Shown: positions 11,350 to 19,399, counted from the stretch's first letter. The stretch: 64,000 nt of DNA from an uncultured Pelagibacteraceae bacterium (GCA_902542855.1 CACBWE010000003.1:1-64000), one strand, 5' to 3'. The notes: a model not told the origin generated them from the sequence alone. Numbers and translations are program-made.

Positions 11350-11943
11350 TTAATAAACAGTATCAAGATATTTATCAAATTCCTCTGAGTCTACAGCAAC
11401 TACTAATCGTGTATATTTATCACCATTCCTATTTATATCGAAGCAAACAATTGAAATCGGCTTTCTATCACTATCTATTATTTCAAAATCAATGTACTTT
11501 ACAGCTAATTGTTCTTTTGTTTTTCTATTTTTTTCTAAAAACCATCTCTTTAAATTATATTTATCACCTGTTACAATTAAAATTTCTTTCGCAATGCTCT
11601 CTTGTTTTTTATAACAATCATCTATGTTTCCATCTTGATTAATCAATAATCCCTCAAGACCATAAATTTTATATGTAGAGTCATCTTGCTTTAAAATAAT
11701 TCCAACATTGTCATATGTTTCGTATTTATCTCTATTATCCCAAGAAGAAATTGTTACAAATTTATTTTCATAAAAATAAGCTTTTTCACTTCCTAGTGCT
11801 TCTTTTATTTGTTTTTCAGACATAAAATTAAGCAAACTTTCTCCAATACTCATACCTTCAATTTCAAAGTCACTAACATCATCAGCCTTAGTAAACGATT
11901 GAAGACAACAGATTAAAATTAAGACTGACAGAAATGTTTTCAT
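11350..11943 (-). CDS. Secreted DxxDFExEGxSxGDSLL-family protein, array copy 5
   Basis: MKTFLSVLILICCLQSFTKADDVSDFEIEGMSIGESLLNFM; ATG at 11943 chosen over ORF start 11979. Confidence 0.78.
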   Translation of the reverse strand: MKTFLSVLILICCLQSFTKADDVSDFEIEGMSIGESLLNFMSEKQIKEALGSEKAYFYENKFVTISSWDNRDKYETYDNVGIILKQDDSTYKIYGLEGLLINQDGNIDDCYKKQESIAKEILIVTGDKYNLKRWFLEKNRKTKEQLAVKYIDFEIIDSDRKPISIVCFDINRNGDKYTRLVVAVDSEEFDKYLDTVY

Positions 11944-12055
11944 ATTAAATAGTGTCTCATTACCACCTATGTGTGTCAAGGTTTTGGGTTAATTTTAATT
12001 TGTTAAATGAACTATAAATAAAATTACCAAACACATCATTAGGATAGCGCAGTAA

Positions 12056-12682
12056 TTAATTATTACCGTAATTACTTCTTAGCCATTTTTCAACTTCGGT
12101 AGTTCCAATTTCAACATCAACATTATCCGAAAAATCCGTTTTATCTGACCAATCTGTATATCTAACTGTAATATATCCTTTGTTTAAATTCAAAAATAAA
12201 AGTTCCACAACACTTTCACCTGTTTTATCATCTGGATGTTTAAATTTTTCTGAACTTGAATTATTAAAATCTGTGAATGAATTTTTTAAATCATTTATTA
12301 TTCTTTTATGTTGATTTATGCAGTCATTTTTATTTTTACAAAGAAGTGCTCCTCTAATACCTGAAATTATATATTGCTGATCATTAGGTTTATAATAGAC
12401 CTGCATCACATCATAATTATCTATTTTAAAATTACCAGTTTCAGAAAATTCAGATATTCGAAACTTTAAATCAGTACCTTCATCATAGTTTGGAAAATTA
12501 TCTATTTGATTTTTACTGAAAAAATCAAGCAAACTATCACCTATACTAAGTCCCTCTAATTCAAAATCTCTAATATCATCAGCCTTGGTCCAGGATTGGA
12601 AACTAAAGATTAAAATTAATACAGTTAGAAAAAACCTATATTTTAAAAAATTTATTTGTTTAAGTTTACTGATTTGCAACAT
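12056..12682 (-). CDS. Secreted DxxDFExEGxSxGDSLL-family protein, array copy 4
   Basis: YRFFLTVLILIFSFQSWTKADDIRDFELEGLSIGDSLLDFF; usual ATG position is not ATG, so upstream start at 12682 overlapping copy 3. Confidence 0.75.
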   Translation of the reverse strand: MLQISKLKQINFLKYRFFLTVLILIFSFQSWTKADDIRDFELEGLSIGDSLLDFFSKNQIDNFPNYDEGTDLKFRISEFSETGNFKIDNYDVMQVYYKPNDQQYIISGIRGALLCKNKNDCINQHKRIINDLKNSFTDFNNSSSEKFKHPDDKTGESVVELLFLNLNKGYITVRYTDWSDKTDFSDNVDVEIGTTEVEKWLRSNYGNN

Positions 12683-13277
12683 TTCTTAAAAAATTTTCAT
12701 ACTCATTTGATGTAATTTCAACAGAGATTTGATCCGAATAATCAAGATCCTCATTCATATCGTATACGCTTACTGCAATTAATAATTCCTCATTTTTTGA
12801 TAATATTTCCATAACGTTTACTATAGATTTACCAGTGTCATCAATCCAATGAGAATCCTTATATTCATCTAGAATTACGTTATTATTAAAAAAAACTTTC
12901 AAATCAGTGATAATTTCTTTTTGTTTTGTATAACAATATTTAATATTGTCTTTACACATAATATCTCCACTCAAACCGTAAATAATAAAATTTTTATCAT
13001 CTGGTTTAATTGTAACTGCAATTTCATCATAAATATTTAAATTTGTTCTCATAGAATATTCATTAGAAGTACCAATTGCTAATCTGACAAACTTATTATC
13101 TTTATAAAAATGCGCATAACCGCTGTTCATTTCTGTATTTATTTGTTTTTTAGTAAAAAAATTTAAAAGACTATCACCCAAACTAAATCCTTCTAACTCA
13201 AAATCTTTTATATCATTAGCCTTAGCCCATGATTGAAAACTAAAAATTAAAATCAAAATTATTAAAAAAAACCTCAT
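12666..13277 (-). CDS. Secreted DxxDFExEGxSxGDSLL-family protein, array copy 3
   Basis: MRFFLIILILIFSFQSWAKANDIKDFELEGFSLGDSLLNFF; ATG at 13277 chosen. Confidence 0.78.
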   Translation of the reverse strand: MRFFLIILILIFSFQSWAKANDIKDFELEGFSLGDSLLNFFTKKQINTEMNSGYAHFYKDNKFVRLAIGTSNEYSMRTNLNIYDEIAVTIKPDDKNFIIYGLSGDIMCKDNIKYCYTKQKEIITDLKVFFNNNVILDEYKDSHWIDDTGKSIVNVMEILSKNEELLIAVSVYDMNEDLDYSDQISVEITSNEYENFLRNVANQ

Positions 13278-13393
13278 ACAAATCACTCTCTCACTGTGTC
13301 TTATCAGTGTCAAGATTTCAGAATAAATGAAATTAAAATTAAAAACTCAAGTAATCAAAACGCTATACCCTGGATTATGAGAGTGGTGCGCGA

Positions 13394-13984
13394 TTATTTG
13401 TAAGCTTCGTTCTGAATCCAAAATCTTAATTCATCAGTTGTTGAATTTACAGAGAGTGTATTTGTATAAATTTTATTATATTTTTCCTCCATAAATTTTT
13501 TATCCCAATCAGTGCAAAATACTCTAATTACACCATCTTTTATATAATAGTCACTTATATAGGCCTTACTCTCTCCCAAATTATTATCATAACGATTTGT
13601 GTGATTTCTAATTTCAGCATTTGGAACAATTTTTTGAATTTCGGCATCCACATCTTTTTTTATTTTTAAACATTCTTCAGGCTCTAAATTTATCATTCCC
13701 TTAACTGAATAAATTACATATTTTTTATCATTTTTTTTTATATGAAAATTTAAGTTTTCGTATTGCTTCATATTTTCTGGTATTAAACTTAATATCATAA
13801 AAGTTTTAGAATTTGGATAAAAGGCAGCTTCCTTAATTTCATTTTCAATTAGATTTTCATCAAAAAAATCCAACAAACTATCCCCAACACTAATACCCTC
13901 TATCTCAAAGTCTCTAATATCATCAGCCTTGGTCCAGGATTGAAGACCAATAATTAAAACTATTAATGATAAAAATATTCTCAT
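13394..13984 (-). CDS. Secreted DxxDFExEGxSxGDSLL-family protein, array copy 2
   Basis: MRIFLSLIVLIIGLQSWTKADDIRDFEIEGISVGDSLLDFF; ATG at 13984 chosen; the first 40 codons of the called ORF are array spacer. Confidence 0.78.
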   Translation of the reverse strand: MRIFLSLIVLIIGLQSWTKADDIRDFEIEGISVGDSLLDFFDENLIENEIKEAAFYPNSKTFMILSLIPENMKQYENLNFHIKKNDKKYVIYSVKGMINLEPEECLKIKKDVDAEIQKIVPNAEIRNHTNRYDNNLGESKAYISDYYIKDGVIRVFCTDWDKKFMEEKYNKIYTNTLSVNSTTDELRFWIQNEAYK

Positions 13985-14103
13985 ATTCAACACTTTCTCA
14001 CTGTGCCTTATATGTATCAAGATCTCATGGAAATTAAAATTAATATTGGTAACCTGCTTGATCAAACTACTAGACCTAGGATTATGAGGGCCATGCTCAA
14101 GCA

Positions 14104-14673
14104 TTATTTAATAGATACTATCCAATCATCTAATTCTTTCCTAATAATACCTAATCTACCGTGATTTGTATAATCACTAATATATTTATTTTTATATTTG
14201 TAACAAGTTACTTGTATAAAATCTCCATTAGAAAAATAATATTCATTTAAATCCATAAAACCACGCCCAGAGGACATATCTGAATTTAAAGCTTCTTCAT
14301 ATTTTAAGTTAGTAAAAATACTTGAAATTTCATTATTTATTTTTAACCTTTTAGCATTGCAATCCTCTGGTAATTTATCCCAAGAAAAAACTCCATCAAT
14401 TGAATATATTTCATAATTTTTATCATTGGTTTTGTAATGAATCTGTATAAATTCATAATTATTACTTAAATTATAAATATCTACAGAAGTAAATTTTTTA
14501 TTAGTCTCCTCATAATTATAACTAATATTTTCTTTTATTTCTTTTTCTGTAAAATGGTCTAATAAACTGTCTCCAATACTGATTCCTTCTATCTCAAAAT
14601 CACGTATATCATCTGCTTTGGTTAATGATTGAAGGCTAACAATAAATGTAATTATTATTATAATTATTCTCAC
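14104..14673 (-). CDS. Secreted DxxDFExEGxSxGDSLL-family protein, array copy 1
   Basis: MRIIIIIITFIVSLQSLTKADDIRDFEIEGISIGDSLLDHF. Confidence 0.8.
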   Translation of the reverse strand: MRIIIIIITFIVSLQSLTKADDIRDFEIEGISIGDSLLDHFTEKEIKENISYNYEETNKKFTSVDIYNLSNNYEFIQIHYKTNDKNYEIYSIDGVFSWDKLPEDCNAKRLKINNEISSIFTNLKYEEALNSDMSSGRGFMDLNEYYFSNGDFIQVTCYKYKNKYISDYTNHGRLGIIRKELDDWIVSIK

Positions 14674-14677
14674 TTGA

Positions 14678-15253
14678 TCATGCTCCTTCAGATTTTAATA
14701 ACATTATAAAGAAATCTCTCAATTTTATCATTTCATTTGTGGGATTTGGATTATATTGATTTATCTCATCTAAAAGCTCTTGAGCAGTAGCATCATGTAA
14801 ACCATCTGAATTTACCCATTGGGAGGCACTTAATAACCAAAATTTTTTTGCCATTGAAAGATCCTGATCTAACCCAGCTAACCCAGAATAATAAAAAAAT
14901 CCCATATTATAACTTGCTATTGTAAAACCTAAATCGGATGCTCTTTGGTTCCAGTATATAGCTTGTTCATTGTCTTTTGGAGCCCCATGTTCACCTGTGA
15001 AATAAGTCCAACCAACTGTTGTCATTGCATTAACCTGTTCTTGTTCAGCTGCTGCATTAAGATAATAAATTGCTTTATCTAAAAGCTCTTTATCGTCAGG
15101 ATTATCATCACTCAAGTATAGATAATAATGACCTAGATTATTTTGCGCTATAGGATCACCATTATCAGCTAATTTTGTAAGTTTATCTATCTCGTTAGCG
15201 CTAACTGAAAAGGTAAAAATAGAAAAAAGTATTAAAAATAAAATTTTTTTCAT
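14678..15253 (-). CDS. Secreted Sel1-like repeat (TPR-like) protein
   Basis: Signal peptide; AQNNLGHYYLYLSD, AIYYLNAAAEQEQVNAMTTVGWTYFTGEHGAPKDNEQAIYWNQRASDLGFTIASYNMGFFY. Confidence 0.8.
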   Translation of the reverse strand: MKKILFLILFSIFTFSVSANEIDKLTKLADNGDPIAQNNLGHYYLYLSDDNPDDKELLDKAIYYLNAAAEQEQVNAMTTVGWTYFTGEHGAPKDNEQAIYWNQRASDLGFTIASYNMGFFYYSGLAGLDQDLSMAKKFWLLSASQWVNSDGLHDATAQELLDEINQYNPNPTNEMIKLRDFFIMLLKSEGA

Positions 15254-15257
15254 AAAT

Positions 15258-16031
15258 TTAATTAAATTGACACTTGCTATTTTTTAACTTTATAAAATCA
15301 TTAAAACTAACATTTAAAGTCTCTAAATGATATTTGCTTACTATTGGTTGTTCGCTTCTATCACCTAGTTCAACCACACTTAAATCATCTCTACCTGGAA
15401 ATGTTACATAACAATTAATTGGGTCAGATCCATCTGTTTTATTTGGACTTAAATTTGACGGGTCATCGTAATGTAATCTAGTAGTAACAGAGACTCTAAT
15501 TCCATTTAATTTACTATCTACGTATTGAAAATGAATAACATTGGTTTTTACTTCTCTTTTTTCTACTAATTGTTTTTGTAAATCTAATTTTTCACGCTCA
15601 ATTTGTTTCTTTTCTTCTTCTAGTTTTTCTTTTAATTCTAAATCGTCCTTATTAACATTTTCTAGTTCTTCTTTTAATTTAGCTATTTCTAAATCCTTTT
15701 CATTAATTTTGCCTTGAAGGATATTGCTTGAAGTTGATGTGTTCACTTCCTCATCTTTTGGAAGTTTACGTTCTGCGTTTATAATTCTATCTTCGTTATT
15801 AATAACTTTTTGCTCAATATCACTTAAAGATACTAATCGATGTGGCTTTTTATAAAGATAATAGGCCCAAGCTAATAATACAGGTAAAATACCCGCTGCT
15901 ACTAATATCAATGCTGTTGCTTTTGCATATCTCCAAGTGCTTGCTGATCTTTTTAGACGAGCTTGATCTTCGATATACTTATTTACTGGACTATAATCAT
16001 GAACATCATATTGAATTTTATCATCTGACAT
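15258..16031 (-). CDS. Single-TM coiled-coil protein of unknown function with C-terminal soluble domain
   Basis: TM segment ATALILVAAGILPVLLAWAYYLY, then coiled coil EKDLEIAKLKEELENVNKDDLELKEKLEEEKKQIEREK. Confidence 0.6.
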   Translation of the reverse strand: MSDDKIQYDVHDYSPVNKYIEDQARLKRSASTWRYAKATALILVAAGILPVLLAWAYYLYKKPHRLVSLSDIEQKVINNEDRIINAERKLPKDEEVNTSTSSNILQGKINEKDLEIAKLKEELENVNKDDLELKEKLEEEKKQIEREKLDLQKQLVEKREVKTNVIHFQYVDSKLNGIRVSVTTRLHYDDPSNLSPNKTDGSDPINCYVTFPGRDDLSVVELGDRSEQPIVSKYHLETLNVSFNDFIKLKNSKCQFN

Positions 16032-17779
16032 TATTTCTTCTTATCGTAGTCTGTAGCTTTTATAGGTCCTTTTTTTATAAGCTCCTCATCATCAGTAGGA
16101 AGAGGAACATAAACTAATTCTTTTCTTATAACTTCTTTTGGAACCTCGACCTTTTCATAAACTATTTTTTCTCCAACGTTTTTTTCAACTATTTTTTCAA
16201 CTTCTTTTTCAACTATAACTTCCTTTTCAACAATTTTAGGTTTAGTAAGTCTCTTTACACCAGCCCATATATATTTATTTATATAAACTGGTATCCAAGC
16301 AATATTTCGAAAGAAACGACCAAATCTCTCTTTAATTGGTCTGTTTCTTATCTCATGCATTCTCTCATCTTGTAAATGAAATCCTGCTAATGCCACTAAT
16401 GAACCAATAATCGATATAATGAATGCCATACTTCCAAACCACAACCAAAAAGCTTTATCAACATCTTTTTGAGAAAGATCAGACTCATCTATTTCATTAT
16501 CAAGACTATCGGTAAATTTATTTTTAAGTTGATTGCTTTTTGCAATTTTGTTTTCAAGTTTAATTTTTAGTATTTCGTTTTCTGGATTTTCTATAACTAA
16601 TGTGTTTAACTCATCAATTTCCTTTGTAATCTCTTCAATTTGCTTTTCTAAATTTCCTCCAGATATAAACTCACCTACAACTTTAATTTTAATTGCTATT
16701 CTATATATTTGATTTTCCCTAGCCTTTTCTTTTAACTCCTTTTTTTGCTTTACAAGTAAGTCATTTAAATCATCGTAGGTTGTTTTTTGATCGTTCGAAT
16801 TTTGTATTACATCTGCTTTTTTCTTTAAAAGTGGTTCTAACTGATTTTCTTCAATATTTCTTATTTCATCATTAATTTGAGCTATTCTTAAATTTGCTTT
16901 TTTATTAATTCGCTCAATTTCCTTGGTATTTTTTCCACCACTAACAGCAGAAGCTTGAGCTAAATCATTCTCATATTTTTGAATTAATTTTTCTTTTTTA
17001 TCAATATCATTACTAATTTTATCCTTGTCTTCTCTTAATTTTTTTCTTTTACCACCAAAAACATCTCCCTTAACATTAAATTTGTCGATTTGTTCTTGAA
17101 TTCTATCTCGCTCTTCAATTAAACCTTCTAATTTATCATTTTCTCGTGCTATAGTTTTATTTAATCTTTCAATATTTGGATCTGCTATATCTACCTGACT
17201 ATTAAGTAAAGTAATGTCATCAATTCTTTGTTGTTCTATCTCAGATTTTTCTTGATTTTTAATTTTTATATCATTTCGTATATTTTCTATATCTAAATTT
17301 AATTTAGTTAAATCAGATTTCAAATTTATATTTTTTATTTTCTCTTTTGTGTCTTCAATTAATTTTCTTTGATCTTCAACTATTTGAGATCTTTGATTAT
17401 AAGCAAGCTCAAATCCTTGAAGTATTGTTTCAAATGTAATGAAAGTTACAGCAACCAAAGCTAGTAAAAAAACTATTTTCCATACCAATCTACCTGCGTA
17501 ATAAAAAACTGATGCTAATGGTATTTTTGTTAATTCAATTAAGGTAACAACAAGAAATGATAAGCCAACAATTATACTATTAATATCTAGATCATTAGCA
17601 GCTTCTGCTAATTTTAAATCACTTTGACCTTTGCTTAAAAAGAATAACATTGCAATCATAAAACTTACTGATGCAACCATTATTTCAATTGCCCATGCCA
17701 TAATTATTAATTTTTTACCCCACGGTGCTGTTTTAGCTTTTGGAAAAAATCTGAAATGTATATTATCTAAATTTACCAT
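16031..17779 (-). CDS. Multi-pass membrane protein with long central coiled coil (unknown function)
   Basis: N-terminal TM helices, roughly 300-residue coiled coil, C-terminal TM FGSMAFIISIIGSLVALAGFHL and VEKEV-rich low-complexity tail. Confidence 0.65.
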   Translation of the reverse strand: MVNLDNIHFRFFPKAKTAPWGKKLIIMAWAIEIMVASVSFMIAMLFFLSKGQSDLKLAEAANDLDINSIIVGLSFLVVTLIELTKIPLASVFYYAGRLVWKIVFLLALVAVTFITFETILQGFELAYNQRSQIVEDQRKLIEDTKEKIKNINLKSDLTKLNLDIENIRNDIKIKNQEKSEIEQQRIDDITLLNSQVDIADPNIERLNKTIARENDKLEGLIEERDRIQEQIDKFNVKGDVFGGKRKKLREDKDKISNDIDKKEKLIQKYENDLAQASAVSGGKNTKEIERINKKANLRIAQINDEIRNIEENQLEPLLKKKADVIQNSNDQKTTYDDLNDLLVKQKKELKEKARENQIYRIAIKIKVVGEFISGGNLEKQIEEITKEIDELNTLVIENPENEILKIKLENKIAKSNQLKNKFTDSLDNEIDESDLSQKDVDKAFWLWFGSMAFIISIIGSLVALAGFHLQDERMHEIRNRPIKERFGRFFRNIAWIPVYINKYIWAGVKRLTKPKIVEKEVIVEKEVEKIVEKNVGEKIVYEKVEVPKEVIRKELVYVPLPTDDEELIKKGPIKATDYDKKK

Positions 17780-18238
17780 TTAAAATTCCTTGTAATATTG
17801 CATTATTTTTTTATCTTCATCCTTTTTTCTTATATATAAACCTGCAAGTGCAAAAATACTTCCAACTATAGAGAGCACAAAACTTAAAAAGAAAAATATT
17901 AAATTGTAATTTTGGTTATATTCATCAATAAAATTATAATTAACAATATAAAGCTCAAAAGTTTGAAGATATGTTTCGAATGAAACAAAAACTAATAACA
18001 ATAAAGTAAATAAAAATAATAATTTATAAAAAAACTTTTGTGCAAATATTACTGCTGTTGCAACGGGTATTTTACACAAATTCACAAGTAAAATTATGAT
18101 ATACATTGCTATTATTAATATTTTATCTGCATTATCAAGATTTTTAAATATAAAGTAATGACTAAAGAGTATTAGAGTAGCAGCTAATATTAATTCAGTA
18201 CTCAAGCTTAATTTTATTAAAAAATTATCTATTTTCAT
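17780..18238 (-). CDS. Small membrane protein, apparent paralog of 16031..17779 lacking the coiled coil
   Basis: LVNLCKIPVATAVIFAQKFFYKLLFLFTLLLLVFVSFETYLQTFEL aligns with LIELTKIPLASVFYYAGRLVWKIVFLLALVAVTFITFETILQGFEL of the neighbour; C-terminal TM also aligns. Confidence 0.7.
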   Translation of the reverse strand: MKIDNFLIKLSLSTELILAATLILFSHYFIFKNLDNADKILIIAMYIIILLVNLCKIPVATAVIFAQKFFYKLLFLFTLLLLVFVSFETYLQTFELYIVNYNFIDEYNQNYNLIFFFLSFVLSIVGSIFALAGLYIRKKDEDKKIMQYYKEF

Positions 18239-18722
18239 TTCTATTTTTAAATTTTTGGAAAAACATAATTGTTTTTCTTTTAATACTTTGCAAAAAACTT
18301 TCCTCTATCCCAAAAATTTCTGCAACTTTTTTAATATCTCTGTCTTCTTCTTCGCTATAAACATGATCTTCGTGGGCTAATTGAAATAAGACTGCAATTA
18401 TAAACTCTAAAAAATCTTTATGTTCATCTCCAATTAATTTTTTTAATCTCAAAGCGTCATAATCAATCGGATTATCATCAGCATTAGCCTCTTCCATTAT
18501 TCTTACCAAAATCCTTTTTTGGGTGGGATCGTGTGGAATAATTTTTAATATAGCTTCTTCTTCGATTTCACTAAAATGACCATCAGCTTTACATAGTTTT
18601 GTTGCTAACGTTAAAACACCAATTATACAAATAGTTTGCTTACTTTCGTGTCTATACTTTTCCCACATACAAGTTCCTGATTTCTCTAAACTAACCATAT
18701 TTTGAATTGAATGAATACTCAT
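18225..18722 (-). CDS. TerB-like (tellurite resistance TerB / DjlA-N-like) protein
   Basis: LATKLCKADGHFSEIEEEAILKII and a second motif IAVLFQLAHEDHVYSEEEDRDIKKVAEIFGI. Confidence 0.7.
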   Translation of the reverse strand: MSIHSIQNMVSLEKSGTCMWEKYRHESKQTICIIGVLTLATKLCKADGHFSEIEEEAILKIIPHDPTQKRILVRIMEEANADDNPIDYDALRLKKLIGDEHKDFLEFIIAVLFQLAHEDHVYSEEEDRDIKKVAEIFGIEESFLQSIKRKTIMFFQKFKNRNENR

Positions 18723-18725
18723 AAA

Positions 18726-18992
18726 TTAATTATAATTATAGCCCTTCCTTAGCATGCAGTTCTGAAATACAGCCTCATATTGAGTTAATTCATTAATAAC
18801 AATATTGAATTCTTCAGGAGCACACATCAATGGATTTTTACAAATATAACCTGGATGCTTTGATCGTGCTAAAGACTTACAATACATAGTATCATGATTT
18901 AAATTTGAATTATCACCATCTCTACTAGTGTAGGTACCAGTTGCACAACCACTTAATAGAATTAAAAACATTATTGTAATTATTTTTTTCAT
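18726..18992 (-). CDS. Small putative lipoprotein
   Basis: MKKIITIMFLILLSGC lipobox. Confidence 0.65.
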   Translation of the reverse strand: MKKIITIMFLILLSGCATGTYTSRDGDNSNLNHDTMYCKSLARSKHPGYICKNPLMCAPEEFNIVINELTQYEAVFQNCMLRKGYNYN

Positions 18993-19022
18993 AATTCTAA
19001 TTTAATTTTTTTATTTTTAATT

Positions 19023-19091
19023 GCTTGTCCAAGATAAGATTATTTTTTGGACAGATTATTTGTCCAAAATATTTTTTAAAGATGGACAAGC
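19023..19091. promoter_or_regulatory. Concentric nested palindrome with four TGTCCA/TGGACA half-sites in a divergent promoter region
   Basis: Outer arms GCTTGTCCA (19023-19031)/TGGACAAGC (19083-19091); inner arms TTTTGGACA (19045-19053)/TGTCCAAAA (19061-19069); both centred on 19057. Confidence 0.7.
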
Positions 19092-19151
19092 TATTTCAAT
19101 TTAATCATCTAAATAAGAGTCATGACAAACAACAACAAAAGGAGAAAAAAA

Positions 19152-19364
19152 ATGAGTAAAGTAAATACAAGAACACAGGAAAATAACTTTTCTGTATTGC
19201 AGATATTAGGAAGTTTATTTTTAATATTTGCGGTTGCAGATTTTGCATTATCATGGATGGGTGTGAACCTTACACCTTTTATGGGTTCTGCATCGAGATT
19301 CTCACCGATTATCTTTGGTGTTATTGGTTCTGTATTAATCAATATGAATAAGGAGGATGGCTAA
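19152..19364 (+). CDS. Small membrane protein of unknown function
   Basis: AAAAGGAG Shine-Dalgarno-like sequence before ATG at 19152 (ORF track start 19122); two hydrophobic segments. Confidence 0.65.
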   Translation: MSKVNTRTQENNFSVLQILGSLFLIFAVADFALSWMGVNLTPFMGSASRFSPIIFGVIGSVLINMNKEDG

Positions 19365-19375
19365 TCTTATGTAAG

Positions 19376-19399
19376 TCTCCCCTATTTATTTAGGGGAGA
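19376..19399 (+). terminator. Intergenic hairpin, candidate terminator/attenuator
   Basis: TCTCCCCTA-TTTATT-TAGGGGAGA perfect 9-bp stem followed by TAAGATTTTATT; lies between ORFs 19152..19364 and 19412..19789. Confidence 0.6.

Larger units (their letters stand above)
9362..14673 (-). repeat. Tandem array of eight paralogous genes (gene-scale repeat, about 0.57-0.72 kb unit)
   Basis: All eight ORFs share signal peptide + DxxDFExEGxSxG(D/E) N-terminus and a C-terminal strand-rich domain; five junctions share a related 112-119 bp spacer. Confidence 0.85.

Noticed and set aside
11409-11642. Plus-strand ORF inside array copy 5
   Set aside because: Hydrophobic antisense shadow; not present in the other array copies
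9362-14673. Array interpreted as a CRISPR or short-repeat locus
   Set aside because: The repeat unit is a full gene with diverged coding sequence; no short direct repeats with unique spacers
15842-16117. Plus-strand hydrophobic ORF across the 15258/16031 junction
   Set aside because: Antisense shadow spanning two convincing coupled ORFs
19109-19342. Minus-strand ORF opposite 19152..19364
   Set aside because: The plus-strand ORF has a clear AAAAGGAG ribosome-binding site and TM pattern; the minus ORF is its shadow
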